Positions 45,636 through 58,508 of a stretch of 64,000 bases of DNA are shown here, in pieces (position 1 is the first letter of the stretch; the number at the start of each line of letters is the position of its first letter). The stretch covers positions 891,327-955,326 of the forward strand of contig KB722737.1 in assembly GCA_000349905.1 (NCBI GenBank). Direction: 5' to 3'. A program made the translations under genes and the position numbers. The stretch comes from Volvariella volvacea V23. Taxonomy: Eukaryota; Basidiomycota; Agaricomycetes; Agaricales; Pluteaceae. Below the pieces are notes generated by a model, which was not told the origin of the DNA, did not search any database, and saw only the letters and a list, made by a program, of their open reading frames with translations.

Positions 45636-46111
45636 ACCAGAGGGAGCGAATGAGTTGAACGTGATGGAGGTCATGTCACACAGGGAAGGGAGGATGTTTT
45701 GCGATCGAACGTAATCGTTAATCATTGAAACTGTTTGTAACAATGTCTTGATGGAGGGGGGAAATAAGAGAAAACGATAACACAGACAAAGGAATAAAGG
45801 CAGGAAGGGTGAAGTCATCAGACAATACAAGACAGACGAACAAGATAAAGAACATGGCATAAGTATGAATTCTGCAACGCGACCAAAGGGGAAAAAAAGA
45901 AATGGTATCAACGAGTTTGAAATGTTAAGACGAGTCTGTGGACATATTGGGACGATTGTAACTATGGGTTATCTATCACTATGCTACAAGGGAACTGGTG
46001 CATATAAAGAGGAAACTAGTAATCACTTTTTCCAAGCTCTCGAAGAAAGATGGTATGGAAGAAGTATGACAAAAAGGAAGAAACCACGCACGAGCACGTC
46101 GGGAGTGGCAA

Positions 46112-48423
46112 TCAGTCGTCCTCTACATCATAGACAGTCGAAGCAGAGATATGTTCAAACGACAGTTCATCTGAACTTGCAACACGGGTGACGTCCTCGG
46201 TCCCATCCTCCGAGTCATGGTATAATCGGCGATCACTCTCAACATCATAATCCTGCTCGTGATCGGGTTGATCTGTAGAATGACTCGCGATTCGCCCACA
46301 ATACAGCTTCCGTCTTTGAGCCAGCTTTTGTTGTTCTTCCCAGACCTCCTGCTTCGTCCGCCGCTGTACATGCGCGAGTACACAGTCCAACTGGAAGAAA
46401 TTAGCGTCGTCTTCGGCAAACTTCCTATGTTTCTTCCCCGAAATGTGCTATAGAAAAAGGAAAACAACAAAAGAAGACGAGGATCAGACAACTTAATTTG
46501 ACACTGATACAGCATCGAAAAACAAACAACTGACTGCTTTGAAATCCTCAAACTTTACTCGACAGCTTTCGCAGTACCCAGGTTTACTGCCCTCATCTCG
46601 CTTCGGCAGCTTGAGGGTATTGGTGCTCTTGCTCTTCCGTAATTGTGGATGTCGATCAGGTATATTTCTCGGTGGCCCCATGACACCCTTTGTCGGCTCC
46701 GCATCCTCCGTTGCGGTTGTTGTCACCGAGACTCGGGCCTTTCTTGACGTTACAACTTCGTGCTTCAACCTCCCAGCTAACGCCAAGGGTAACTGGCCCA
46801 TTCTGGAGGTATATCCCGCTGATGTAGTTCCAACGGTGGACGTAATCCCAACACTGTTCCCCGAAGCAGCGACGTATGCAAATCCGGATTGAAGGTACCC
46901 CGACGCATTGGCAGACTCTGGGTTCTCTGCATCAAACTCCAAGCCAAGGCCCTCTCCAATCTGCTCACGACGGATATTACTCAACGACACTGAACGCCTC
47001 AAGTCTGTCTGCTTGGGTGCTTGCATAGATGCCTGCAAACTAGCTTCTGCGGCTTTCCGTTTCATGATCCTCATTGCCCGCGCGTTTAACAGCCTCGCGT
47101 TCTCCTCTGCCTTCTTCGCGTGTTCCTTCTCGGCTTGCTGCTGTCTCTCCCATCTCCTTCGCTCTCTTTCATCAAAAGGATGGAACGGCCCTCGGGCGTG
47201 TGGATGACAATACGCAACAGGCCAGGATCCCTTCCCGGGCTGGTCGTCTTTGCCTTTGGGCACTATATATTCATGGGCACAGATAGTAGCCAGCTCCTGC
47301 TTCAGATCCTCCACCAACACGAATTTACTCCCTTTGGAGAAGTACCGGAAATCGTGTCTCTTCTGAGAGGGATCTCGTTCACTTATTCCGTGAATCTTTT
47401 CAGATTGGAGCAGGCGTTGCAACGAACGTTGCGTAGGCACATTTGTTGATGCGTTGGAGGATGCCTTGGAAGTGGTAAGGAGCTGCGGGGTGTCAAGGCA
47501 TCTGGAGATAACGTTGTCGAGCTTGGCGACATTCCAGATTTTGATCCCCCATGAGGTGGCTTTCGCCACCAGATCCATCCCTGCGCTATCTGCTGCGACG
47601 TCCTCGCTAATAATAGCAATACAGATTGAGCATGAATATCCCTTGGGTGCTAGGAAGACTCACCGTCCGCGCATTTTGACGGGACTCTTTAATGAGGCCC
47701 CACCCGCACCTCCTTTACCACCCTTGGATTTATTCTCCTTGTCCGCCACGGGTTCGGCAGTGGGTGGCAGCTGATTAGAGATTAAATGCGTAATCTCTTT
47801 TGAGAAGAAATCCTCGATATTCTATCACAGCAAACCGCGTAATGGAGGAAAGGATAACGAAGAGAGAAATCATCAGCTACATGTCCAATCCCACACTCGC
47901 AACGGCGAAGCCAGAAAAAGAATCCGCCAATGTAGAAAAAGGAGATACGTACTCCATTCAACTGCTGAATCCTCTTTTCCAATTCTTGCACAATACCATG
48001 ATTTACGTCGATATGTTCGATATCGAAGTAGAATGTAAACCCTGGAAACGCTTTACAGTACTTTTCCTTCCACTCCGCCCTCGCCTGGTCTCTCCGTTCT
48101 TTATTCTCCCGCCCCTGAGTAGGCGGTGCATGTCCTACTACCGTCGCGCTGGTTGCTGGCACGAGGATGCTATTAGCGGTATTAGGAGTGACGATATTTG
48201 CGATAGTCGATGCGCCCGTGACGCTTCCTGTCGTTCCGGCGGTGGCGGAGTATTTTGCACGTTTAGTTCCTGATTGAGAGATAGTTGCATCGTGAGAGGG
48301 CTCAGGAGATCTTGCGCGTTTGGAGGTTCCGAGGGCGTTCTTTTGTATTTGCTTGACTGGGGAAATATTGGGGTGGTGAAGCGGTGCACGGGTGGCCAGA
48401 GGACGTCGACTGAGCGTAGCCAT
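46112..48423 (-). CDS. DBF4: Dbf4/Dfp1-type regulatory subunit of Cdc7 kinase (DDK)
   Basis: Activates Cdc7 to phosphorylate Mcm2-7 and fire replication origins. Exons 47953-48423, 47664-47821, 46535-47606 and 46112-46447 join to 678 codons. Motif N/BRCT-like region: AFPGFTFYFDIEHIDVNHG...NIEDFFSKEITHLIS (residues ~125-180), then KATSWGIKIWNVAKLDNVI. Motif M region: SQKRHDFRYFSKGSKFVLVE, then GSWPVAYCHPHARGPFHPF. Motif C, the DBF zinc finger, crosses the last intron: KPGYCESCRVKFEDFKA|HISGKKHRKFAEDD, giving CCHH ligands. A basic helical stretch (ERERRRWERQQQAEKEHAKK) and an acidic C-terminus complete it. The donor after FKA is GTCAGT, GT-type but weak. Cell-cycle-controlled transcription is expected; an ACGCGT lies at 48619-48624. 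Confidence 0.93.
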
Positions 48424-48698
48424 GGGTGGTGACGGGAAAGAAGAGGCGATGGCTGGCGTTACTGACCAGTCTGGAGGATAACGAGAATTGAGAAAACGAC
48501 TAGGAGGTCAGATGGTCCCTCCACCACTGAGAGCAAATTCTGGAGCCCTTGGACTAGAAACTAGTGCCAAGTCGCGTCAGATTATGGTTTCAACAAGTCC
48601 CCCAAATAACTATACACAACGCGTGTCAGGCGCGTGCAGCTTCATCTGTTCTTCTCTCAACTCAAGCTATCTACCCTACTATAAGAGCTGTGGCAAGG
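48424..48698. promoter_or_regulatory. Dbf4 upstream region with one ACGCGT box
   Basis: 275 bases between the Dbf4 start and the 3' end of the acetoacetyl-CoA synthetase gene. It contains ACGCGT at 48619-48624, 196 bases upstream of the Dbf4 ATG, a candidate MBF site for G1/S expression. Confidence 0.35.
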
Positions 48699-51542
48699 TC
48701 ACAGCTTGCTATCCAGTCTTTGGAACCTCTCGATCTCATAAAACTTGGAATACTCTCTAAATGCCTCTGGGTTTGCCACTGCGCCACTCGGTGTAACCTG
48801 TATCCCGGAAACAATTTGCTTGACAGCAACCTCGATCTTCTTGCCATTGATCGTATACTACCATAACGACAACGAATCTGAGTCTGAGCTTAGAAGCTAA
48901 TTGCTGGCACTTACCGGGATCTCTTCGACCTCGAGGATAAAATGAGGTATATGACGAGCACTTAGTGCCCCACGAATGGCTTGCTTCACCTCCCGAATCA
49001 ATTCCGCCGACAGATGCTGACCAGGTCTCATCTTGACAAACAACAGAACCCGCTCGTCCTGATCCTGCGGACGCCGTTGTCCAACACAGATGTAGTCTTC
49101 CAAAAAGGGCTGGAACTGCTCGAGGACTGCGTAGATTTCTCCAGAACCGAAGCGGATTCCGCTGGGATTTAGAACGCCATCACTGACGCAGTCAGACGAG
49201 ATCGATAGTTGAAATATCAATGCATCAAGCTCACCTGCGCCCCAAGATCATCAGCCCCTTTGTGGTTGGGTTGATTACAACCAAGTCGCCTTGCTGCCAT
49301 GCATCTGAGGACGAACGAGTAATAGAACCGCCGCAATTAATGCGCTGCACGTATCAAAGTGATGCAATGCTCGGACTTACTAGAGTATTTCCCGTAGTAC
49401 GTCCTTCTGAACTTCTCTCCAGAAGGATCACCCCACAAGGCGATGGGAACCGAAGGATGTGGTCTTGTGCACACAAGTTCGCCCGCTTCTCCACTCGCTT
49501 CGATATTATTCCCAGCGTCGTCGAATACCTCGACTTTGATTCCAAGTGCCTTATGTGCCATCTCTATTCCCGAATTAGGAAACCCCAATACTTCATAACG
49601 ACAAGACCAACCTACCTCCAGAATACACAGGCAGACTGCGAACACTCGTAGTGACTGGAAATGCAAAGCATTGTCAGAGGTGTCTACGTTCTGTAAGCGA
49701 TGTGACTGACTGACATGTTGAACATATGTCTGTGCCACCCATTGCGGTGAACACTCTCACAGAGGGTCCAAAAGCCGTTTGTGTCCACTCGTGAAGCGGC
49801 GGTGAAAGTACAGCCCCACCGGCTGCAATACTGTGCAGAGCTTCAAAGGTGCCTGGTGGAACTGCGCATCAGAACGAAATAGATCAACTTGAGTAATGGA
49901 CCACGAGTGGATAGAAAAGCGCGCCAACATACATGGACCTGGGTGTTCAGATTGAAGAGTTGCTAGAAACCGTGGACTCACTCCGAGAGATGAGACGCTA
50001 AAAGGTACTTTTAAGAATTAGGATTTCACGTACAGCACGAGCACACTTACTTCTGCAATTTCACAACCTCCATGAATGACGATGCATTAGGATACATCGG
50101 GGACCCATCATACAGCACGATTCGCGCCCCCCAAGCCAGCGCAGAGACTTTCGTGTTCCATAGCATCCATCCAGCCTGATGTGACTGGTCAGCTTCCGTC
50201 CCTAACTGGCAACATGCATAATTACCGTAGTGTATTGCAAAAACGTATCATCCTGACCCAAGCCAAAACAGTACCCGGTGTCTTTCATCGATTGTATCAG
50301 GATTCCCTGTGATGACATGAGTATGAGATTGCCACCCCAAAAACCATCACTCACGCCTGCGCAGTGCACTATGCATTTTGGAGGGCCAGTCGTCCCTGGA
50401 GAACAATAGTTGATCAACAGATCGAAAGAAAGACCAAATAGACAGACCGCTCGAGTACAAAATGTACAGTGGATGATCAAAGGGAAGTTGTTCAAAGCGC
50501 AGTGGACGTCCGTCGCCAGTGGATAGAAAAGAAGACAACTGCACACTGTTTACACTGGTGAGTATCTCACGGTAGGTTGTATGGTAAAAACTGCAGACCT
50601 ATGAGGTACTCCCCCAAACTCCTTCCCACTCTGGGTTCCTGGTAGCAAAACAGTGCTAAGCAAGCCTACGCTACGTAACTCTTGTGTGATCTCCGCAACC
50701 TTTGACACCAGATTGATGGTTCTCCCGGCGTACAAGACTTCTGTCTCTGCGAACAGGAATGTGGGTCGTATCTGACGATAACGATCCAGAATACCCTTTA
50801 AAGCAATATTGGAGCTTGCCTCCACTTCGGAAGATAGTGACCGACCTTGGCTCCCATATCGGGCGCGGTAGCGGTATAAATAGCCCCAATGCTGGCAGTC
50901 GCTAAGGCTATAACAATTGCCATGATAGAATTTGTGATAACAGCTACAACACGCATAGCCTAAGTACACCGAAGACGCTGATGGAATCTGGTGGCACACA
51001 CCTGCGACACGATCACCGGCCTGAAGACCATTCACTCGCAACGCTGCAGCCATTTGTTGAACGAGGTCGTAAAGCTGATGGGAGGTGTAATGTACTACCT
51101 TCCCCGCTTCATTAATAGTGGTGCAAGCGACCTTTGCCCCTCTGTGCCGCAAGATGTTTTCTGCATAGTTCAAACGGGCACCAGGAAACCATTTGGGTCT
51201 GTGGGAAGAGCGATCCTCTTCAATGACCTAGGCCTACTTGTTGGTATGTATTTGAATGTAGAACAGGAAGGGACCAACCTTTTGTGGGGGGACAGAAGAG
51301 ATGATGCCTAATTCCTCCCATAGGTCTACCCAAAATTCGTAGTCACTGATAGAGTAGCGGTGCAGATCATCGTAGTTCCCTGGAGCGCTGTTAATATGAT
51401 TTATCTTGCGGCATCCGTGAGGAACTCACTCACTCAGGTCCAAGCCAGGGTGCCTACGATTAATAGCTCTTCTAAACGCCTCGACGTTGGTGAATTCTGG
51501 GGCAATGGGGTGCCAAATCGGTGGCCGGGAGGTGAACTGCAT
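48699..51542 (-). CDS. acetoacetyl-CoA synthetase (acetoacetate-CoA ligase)
   Basis: ATP-dependent acyl-CoA ligase of the ANL superfamily converting acetoacetate to acetoacetyl-CoA in the cytosol. Many exons. The start at 51542 gives IWHPIAPEFTNVEAFRRAIN, then after an intron NYDDLHRYSISDYEFWVDLW (~51310-51375). IEEDRSSHRPKWFPGARLNY and AEN follow (~51170-51230), typical of the AACS branch. ATASIGAIYTATAPDMGAK and ILDRYRQIRP come next. The P-loop-like A3 motif is ILYSSGTTGPPKCIVHCAG (~50330-50440). Later blocks: MGGTDIC, SGEAGELVCTRPHPSVPIAL (~49460-49510), TDGVLNPSGIRFGSGEIY (~49110-49170). The C-terminal A10 lysine is in YTINGKKIEVAVKQIVSG (~48800-48850), and the end is QRLDSKL. No break seen; exact middle exons were not all fixed. 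Head-to-head with ATG5 (302-base spacer). Confidence 0.88.
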
Positions 51543-51844
51543 GCTTCACATAGACTGGGGCACAAGCCTCGCATTGGGGGTATAAATAGGCTGGTGCCCC
51601 AGGCGTGGGTCCTGGGAGCAGACTGTCCGTGGATCGGAAAGCATTATTCTCAAGGAGATGGAGTGTGTAGTACGCCATGGACCGAGCGGACCGGGATCAC
51701 TACGCCGAAGCCACGTGCACCTGATAGACCGACCCAAGGCACTTTACGTTCAAGCCCTCTTTACTGGCATCCTCACATCCAACCACCCTTCTGCTCCCAC
51801 CCCTCGCCGGCCAGCGCACCTACTCAGGGGTCCTCGTCCTAACC

Positions 51845-53115
51845 ATGACTTCTTATGGCACCACTCGTCACCATCCCACCCAACCGGGCCTGTACTCCAA
51901 GGAGCGCGTTTCGGATTATCACACCACCCTCTTCCGACGTCTGACCTGGGAAGGAACCGTTCCCCTCGAAATCCGCGTGGATGCCAAAGAATTACCTGCC
52001 AACTCGGAAAGAGGCCTGGAATGCTACTATGTGCAAGCGCCCCGTGTTAGCTATTTCCCTCTCCTGCTACCGGAGATTCGAAAGTTTTTGATGGATGTCG
52101 TGTTTGATGAAGCTGCGGCCAAGGATCTCAAGGAAGAGGAGTGGTGGTTTGAAAGCGAAGACGGAACACCTATGAGATGGTATGCCGCTATTGTATTTCG
52201 CGCATTGGAGTGCTTCAGTTGTCTTATGCTCGCTGTTCGGGTCAGGCATTGGCCAATAGGTCTAATTTATGATAATCATACTATCTCATCTACAATCAAG
52301 ACCACTGTTTCACCGTTATCGTCGACTGCCGTACCATTGAAATTAACACTGCATCTTGCCTCACCACCGACGGATAAGCTGTTATTGACGCCAAACGCTG
52401 AAGCATGTAAGCAAGCCTTCATGGGTCAACTGAAGGAGGCAGATTTCATTCGATGGGGAAACACCAAACGAATGACTGGTCTTCGGAAACAAGACCAAGA
52501 TGGTATTTGGGAAGGACTGAAAGAGCGTGAGTACTCTCCACAGTTATCTTACTGTGTACTATTGGAATGTCATCTATCATATTGACATTCCACCAGACAA
52601 CTTTGAGGATTACTGGCGCGTTGCATCGAAAGTGACACCGACGATCACACCAACTCGACCACCATCACCACCACCCCCATCTTCCGTATCAATGCACAGT
52701 CGTCCACCATCGGCAGATCCTACAGGCCCAGCTGCTGATAAGGACGGCGCATACAGTGTCCGAAGCGTCCCCGTTCGACTGTACCTCCCCGATGGTCCTG
52801 TTATTCAAGAGCTCGTCCCTCCTCTACTCGAAGACGGTAGGCCTCCGAACCTCCACTCCCTTCAACTCGTTCTCATCTTTGATGGTGCTCACCATAGGCG
52901 CGCCACATACCCTGCAGCAGTACCTCACCACGCATATACCCTCGCTCTTTCCTCCACGACCATCCAACGCTTTTGCATCACAGTATCCCGAGTATGCATA
53001 TGTTCTGGTTCAAGGTGTAATATGCCCTTTGGACGCCGAAATGGCTTGGATGGGCGCTTGTATGGCCGGTGCTGATGGATGGTTGAGTGTCTGCGTTGGT
53101 TTACATAGACGATAG
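51845..53115 (+). CDS. ATG5: autophagy protein Atg5
   Basis: Conjugated to Atg12 and, with Atg16, forms the E3-like complex that lipidates Atg8 on the phagophore. Exons 51845-52179, 52246-52526, 52597-52836 and 52898-53115 join to 357 codons. The N-terminal ubiquitin-like fold shows RRLTWEGTVPLEIRVD and PRVSYFPLLLPEIRKFL. Then come EEWWFESEDGTPMRWHWPIG, with the intron inside the Trp codon, and LTLHL. The helical part, with the Lys expected to accept Atg12, includes ACKQAFMGQLKEADFIRWG. The C-terminal ubiquitin-like fold includes VPVRLYLPDGPVIQELVPPL and APHTLQQYLTTHIPSLFP, ending DGWLSVCVGLHRR. A Pro/Ser insert (TPTRPPSPPPPSSVS) separates the two halves. Confidence 0.93.
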
Positions 53116-53678
53116 ATGTGTCGCTGAGAGAGCGTAAACTCTTGGTGCATACACTCAGTTACAACACCTGCAAGGCTACTCGTTGGATTATTATATACAC
53201 GCCACCTAATTTGCTATTTTGATATCTATGTGCTGTTGAATGGTGTGCGATCCTGTTGAAATTAGTCTTGGGCTAATCACCTCTGACTTCAAACAAGCAA
53301 TGCACGCATAAGATAGGACCAACAAATTATCGAAGTAGTATAAATTGTAATACACTACCAAAAAACGAAGGGCATGAGGAGTGAGAGGGTTAATACAACA
53401 TTGACGTAACTTAATTGCTAACAAAAGGGTTCATAACAAATGCTGTAGAATAGCAAGTGCAGAGTGAACAGAGAAGATGTGAGCATGCAGTGCCCAGCGA
53501 CGCATGAAAATAACAAAAAAAAAGCGTACAAAATCTCATGAAAAAGCATATGAAGAGCGCTAGCGCCTCTTTTTTGACTCGTCTATGTCCCATAATTGGT
53601 TCGCCGGTGCCTCACGACCATAGTGGCTATTATTGCGACCAAGCTCGGCGTTGGCCTTGATCTTCACGTAGCTAGCAT
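53116..53678. other. intergenic spacer between convergent genes
   Basis: Between the ATG5 and DUF6533 3' ends. AT-rich; no gene recognised. Confidence 0.5.
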
Positions 53679-55389
53679 TCATACAACCCGGGTCATACCA
53701 ATAGCCGTCAACTCTCGACTATACGGCGAATCCCGATTGAAATCATCCGGCAAACTTATACTCGAAGGTCGAACGCCAAAAGGTGAGGTGGCGCGTAATG
53801 CGGGGTTGCGAACCCGGAGGGAATGCTGGTTTCGTAGGGCGGAGCGTGCGTTCATTACTTCGGCGTGTTGCATGCGGAGCACGGAGCGGTTCAGTATGAG
53901 CGTTACCATTGCCCAGACGAAGCTGTTTTGGATAGGGGGTCAGGATGAGCGGTAAGGATGGAGGGGGGTTGGGGGGACTGACAAGACGGCTAGCATGGCG
54001 AGTTCAACTCTGGCTGTGGCGGCTAGACCTGTATTTATGATTCTCATCGTGGCTGTTGCCTAGATAGGCAAAACCATCATCAGAAGTGCTCAAATGGCGT
54101 TCAGTTGTGGTGGTATGCGCTTACCAAGAAGAATGTAATACCATCTCGGTGTAGAGCACGTGCCAGTGGCTGCTGAGCCTTTCTTGGTCGCGACAGCGCG
54201 TTCCAAAATGTAAAGAGCAATACTAGAACCTCAAAACACAGCTTAAACTCTTATGAGCTTTCGAGTGCTCTCCCATGATGGACTGGCACTCACCGGACCG
54301 GCCCAAACTACCACCAGGGTTGCACTCGTTTTGGTCAATATGCACATAGCCGCCAGATTCGAATATTGCGCATAAGCTGTTGGGGAATAAATTACTTCTC
54401 AGCACGACGCAGATCAGGGTACAGTGCGACAAAACGACGTACGCCAAAGCTTGATAAGCGTTAATATCATCATCACACACGTCGTACAAAAGCTTAGCAG
54501 GAACCCTCCTACAAGTATTCTCGTTACAGCCTAGATAAAAAAAAAATTAGCCGCTTTGTCCCAATACACTCTTGTTTTCGGGCGTGTCGGTGCATACCTT
54601 ATCCTTCTCCCATAGTAGTATAACCCTCCATAGAACTAGAACGTTGGCTATTCCAATGGATACTATAGAAATCATTGCACTGCATGATATTATTAGGCGG
54701 CAACTAATGTGTGGATGGGTGCAAAATAATCCGGAGGGCAGAAGTGATTAGCACGGAACCCAGCGAGGTGCAGGGACGAGATAACTGCTTACCTCTAGCA
54801 AGTTCAAAAGACACAGTCAGAGCCGTGGGTGTTATAATCCGGACACTTGTGAGGGCAGTATACTACTCACATCATGTGACAATGCAGTGTCTGGATCGAA
54901 CACTGTCATTTCTAGCGGCACGAGAAGCAAGTGTTAGCGTATGCAACATCAACACGTGGCGTTGTGGCAATCAAGAAAATTCGGTGAACACGTACGGTAT
55001 GCTATTACTATGAGCACCATTGGAACAATATATCGATTCAAGAGGAAGAGGTATTTTGGGATTGACGGAGGGGCTTTCCATATCAGCGAGATTTCTTTGG
55101 AAGGTCGCTCTAATGAGTTCTCGGGCGAGGCTCTGTTGAATTGACTGCGCACCAGCTGGAAACGTCAGAGCGTGATCATAAAGCAGTGCAACGAGCCCTG
55201 CAGCTGTATGTCACAGAAAGTCCGGTAGTTGAAGGAATGGAGGGTGAGAGTCAGTATCTCAACTCCCGTGCTTTCAACCAGCCATGACGCACCACTCAAA
55301 TACCGTGTGGCATTTATATATCCCATCTGGCCTTGGATTTTTTCGATCGCCTCAATTTCAGTCGCGATCCATCGTGTTTCGAGTGCCAT
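53679..55389 (-). CDS. DUF6533-domain multi-pass membrane protein
   Basis: Family of seven-helix-like proteins expanded in Agaricomycetes, function unknown. Multi-exon. The start at 55389 (MALETRWIATEIEAI) leads through INATRYLS| to AAGLVALLYDHALTF; after a 46-nt intron, EISLIWKAPPSIPKYLFLL and NRY follow, the DUF6533 signature. Further helices: VSIGIANVLVLWRVILLW (~54620-54680), ILVGGFLLSFCTTCVMMILT (~54460-54525), AQYSNLAAMCILTKTSATLV (~54310-54375). Then FTFWNALSRPRKAQQP and LHRDGITFFL, then MRIINTGLAATARVELAML and FVWAMVTLILNRSVLRM, ending at 53679. The join after ALSHD (~54860 to ~54680) could not be put cleanly in frame, so a missed exon or a single indel remains possible there. Confidence 0.7.
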
Positions 55390-56793
55390 CTTTTCTCTTT
55401 CCAACACAACTCAACAATAGCGCACACAGCAGACCAAAACGAATAGGACAAATAAAGGGACTTGATAGAAGAAAGAACGGAAAAGGGGGAGATGGGTCGA
55501 CGTCGGGGAAGGGAGAGATAAGAAATACAGTAGAGCTGCCCTACGGAGAGCCTGAGGGAAGGGGGGATTATAGAAAGGAAAGCAGAATGGTTAAGAACGG
55601 TGGCAACCAGGCAAAGAAAGGAGAGAGGGACTTGCCTCGAGCTCCACGCGGGGAATGATATACCATAATACCAAGCGTAAATCCGTTATCAATTGTCAGG
55701 GCTGTATAAGTCCTAGGAAGAAGGAACGTTCCCACTTGGTTCATTTACCGTATTGATGGGCTGAACTGTTATACGCGCAAACAAACGGTGAAGACGAGAA
55801 GGCGTATGTGCGTGTATCCTGCCCTCCCCTTCCCAGAGTCGTGGTTCGCGCGCTGATAGCCTGAAGGCTGACGCCCCCAAAAGTTGCTCGACTCCAGGGG
55901 CATTTGATGCGTTGGATTGATTGATCTCAAATTTGTGATTTGGATTTCTGAAGGTTTGGCTTCTCCCTCTACTGATCTGTCAGCGAACGATTGATGACAG
56001 TTGAGCAGTTTATAATTCAGCGATTCCATGGCCATCAGTTCGGTTGGGACATCAAAGGGTATATCGCGAATACTCACGAACTTGAGATTTGACCACGTCG
56101 GATGATATGAACTACATGGGAGATCCCGGCGAAATTACCAAAACACACGCGAAATTACCCCACTTATTGATTGACGCGGGTACACATCGCCTCCATCATA
56201 GGCGTCCGCCCTCGCCTGCATGTCGACTGGCGACAGCTCTAGCCATGGTGATGTCAGCTACATGGAATGTTCTTATACCTCGATGGGTGAGGTGTGTCTA
56301 GCCAGTCAGGTATTCATAAGATCAGTGCGAGACAGGCCAACAAGTGACCCACGCATACAGTTTTGGTATGTTTGCCAAGGACAGGATTTGTGTTTTTCCA
56401 CTGACAACTGTGGAGTAGTAGGAATGAAGTAGCCTGCTAAACGTTCAGAGTGTCGATATCGGTGGGTGTAACAACCCGATACTCTCCCGGTGGCGCTCGT
56501 CCATCGGGAGGCCAATTGGGCGCAAAAAACTTCACGCTACCAGGCCCACTTCATCAGGTTCCTTGCGGCGATTGCTACAACTGAGCTCACAACGCATGCT
56601 ACGGGAGCGAATATCAGGAACGATCCGGGACACACCCGATAATACGATTGGGGTAAGATTTGCGCTGTACAACGTGTGCCACCTCGTTGTCTGAATTGAA
56701 CCAGTGGTGTCTCGCAAATCCATATGAATGCATTTCGACCAAAGGAAGTTACGACCGACAATTACATCCAAAGTCCGCAACAGGTGTTAGAGG
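55390..56793. other. intergenic region (1.4 kb)
   Basis: Upstream of the DUF6533 gene and downstream of Spc34. Open frames of 60-125 codons on both strands show no motifs; the + strand frame from 55284 is a low-complexity Gly/Lys/Arg stretch. No supported gene. Confidence 0.5.
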
Positions 56794-58508
56794 CTAGATA
56801 TCAAACTTGACATGCTGTTCACCGCCACCTCGGTCGATCTTGATCAGGCGCTTCGCTACACAAGCATATAATACCCGCGTGGACGTTTGTCCAATCAAAC
56901 CAGGCCCCCCTATTTCATCTTGCTTTGCAGTCAAGCTGTCCTTAACCTCGTTCAACGAAAGGGCATGATCATTGGGGGAGCTGAGAAGAATGAAGAGCAG
57001 ATGGGCAGTCATGATCTGTTGTTGGGTCGGTTGGTCCAGGGTTCCTGTAGATCCTGAAGTTACGCTTGAAAGCGAAGGTGAGCCAGGTGGGGGCGTCATA
57101 TTTGACAGTGTGCGCAGATGGGCGCTAATGAAAGCCAGGGTTAGAATGCCACCAATATGCGTGACATTCTGTTTTACTTACATAGTTTCTTTGGCGGAAA
57201 GAGCCTTGTTGGCGGTTCCAGGCGCCAATGTGTCCCCCAAGGTGCTCCAAATCTTTGCCTGTGCAAATTGGAACATAAGCACAATGAACAATCTGCAGAG
57301 GTTCTCCAAACTTACAGCGATACGTTCGGTGTCTGCGTTAATTTTGGGTTTTCGACTTGAAGCAGGATTTGATCTGGGCGGAGTCGAGGGCCGTGCTTGA
57401 ATTGGGGTATCTTGTACTTTCTCCTTAATAGAAGACGACGTGGGCAAATACGACGATGGCTGTACAGTCAGCCGTTCGAGTCGCGGGGCGAGTGAGGTTG
57501 GAGGTTCTGGCGTACTTTGGTCTTCATCGTCCTCCATTTGGAAGATAGACCGTGAAGCACGGCCTTTGATAGGGCTTGCAAAGGATGCTATAGATGAGTT
57601 GCCTAATTCCATGTCTTCATCCACGAGCATGCTATTAGTGAATCTCAGAGCTTTTGCATTCGTTGCTGGGGTGATAAATGGGCTCTCGTCAGTCAGCTCT
57701 AGAGCTGGTTGACTGATAGCTGGTCTTGGTGTCTCTGGCACTGGAGATGAGGACGCCAAAGCCCTTTCCTGCTCTTTAATGGCTGCCTCTTTCTGTCATA
57801 CCGGTCGATAACAGAAGGAGAGGATGATATGCAGTTCACGCACCCTAGCCTTCAGCATAACTAATTTGGACTCCAACTCTCTGACACGCTTCTCCTCCTT
57901 ATCGGCCATTGCCTTCATTGGTGGATCTTGAACCGCTTGGCTCTATTGCGACTGTTAGGACACACAGTGTGATCAGAGAGGCACGCATACTTTTTGCAGT
58001 TTCTCTGTCAGCGTTTGTATTTTCTCCCTCACATCTTCGAGTTGCTCCAACAAGTAATGTACCCGCTGATGGTGTTGTGGCATAGGTCGGATAGCATAGC
58101 TAAATGACTTCAAATTCATGCGTCTTGGCATTAGAAGTCGGCTTACTATTGTTGAATATATTTCATGGCGGCCTGCGCGTAAACCTCAGGTGCGGGTGTC
58201 TTTTGCTTCGGTGGTTTGCGCAAGGGTGTTGCTCCTGTGAACTGAATACGCGCGACATCAGGCTCTGTTGAGATTTTTGCGTCTGTGCGCTGCTGTGCTG
58301 CCACAGATAGAGTGAATAGACCCAGTTCTGACGCGTCGACGTCTCTGATGAGGTCACCAAGACCAGTGGTGAGTATGGCACGCGTAAAGGGACCTGCAAT
58401 GCCGAATTTGTTTGATTCTGTGCGTTCTGCTGTCTGGGAAGAAGTAGCTTGAATGGAATGGGAGCATTGCGTGAGACGATCGATGTGTGGGGCTAGTAGT
58501 TTCGGCAT
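56794..58508 (-). CDS. SPC34: DASH/Dam1 complex subunit Spc34-like, extended
   Basis: The DASH complex rings kinetochore microtubules in fungi. Exons 58147-58508, 57991-58099, 57844-57942, 57316-57792, 57182-57258 and 56794-57124 join to 484 codons. The N-terminus fits Spc34: MPKLLAPHIDRLTQCSHSI, FGIAGPFTRAILTTGLGDLI and DVDASELGLFTL, with ARIQFTGATPLR further on. Coiled coils follow (HHQRVHYLLEQLEDVREKI, QTLTEKLQK, EEKRVRELESKLVMLKARKE). The rest is unusual for Spc34: a Ser/Pro-rich linker with SP/TP sites, then a compact terminal domain (QIMTAHLLFILLSS, LSLNEVKDSLTA, STRVLYACVAKRLIKIDRGG) that could be a winged helix. The assignment rests on the N-terminal pattern and length, so it is probable, not certain. 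Confidence 0.6.
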
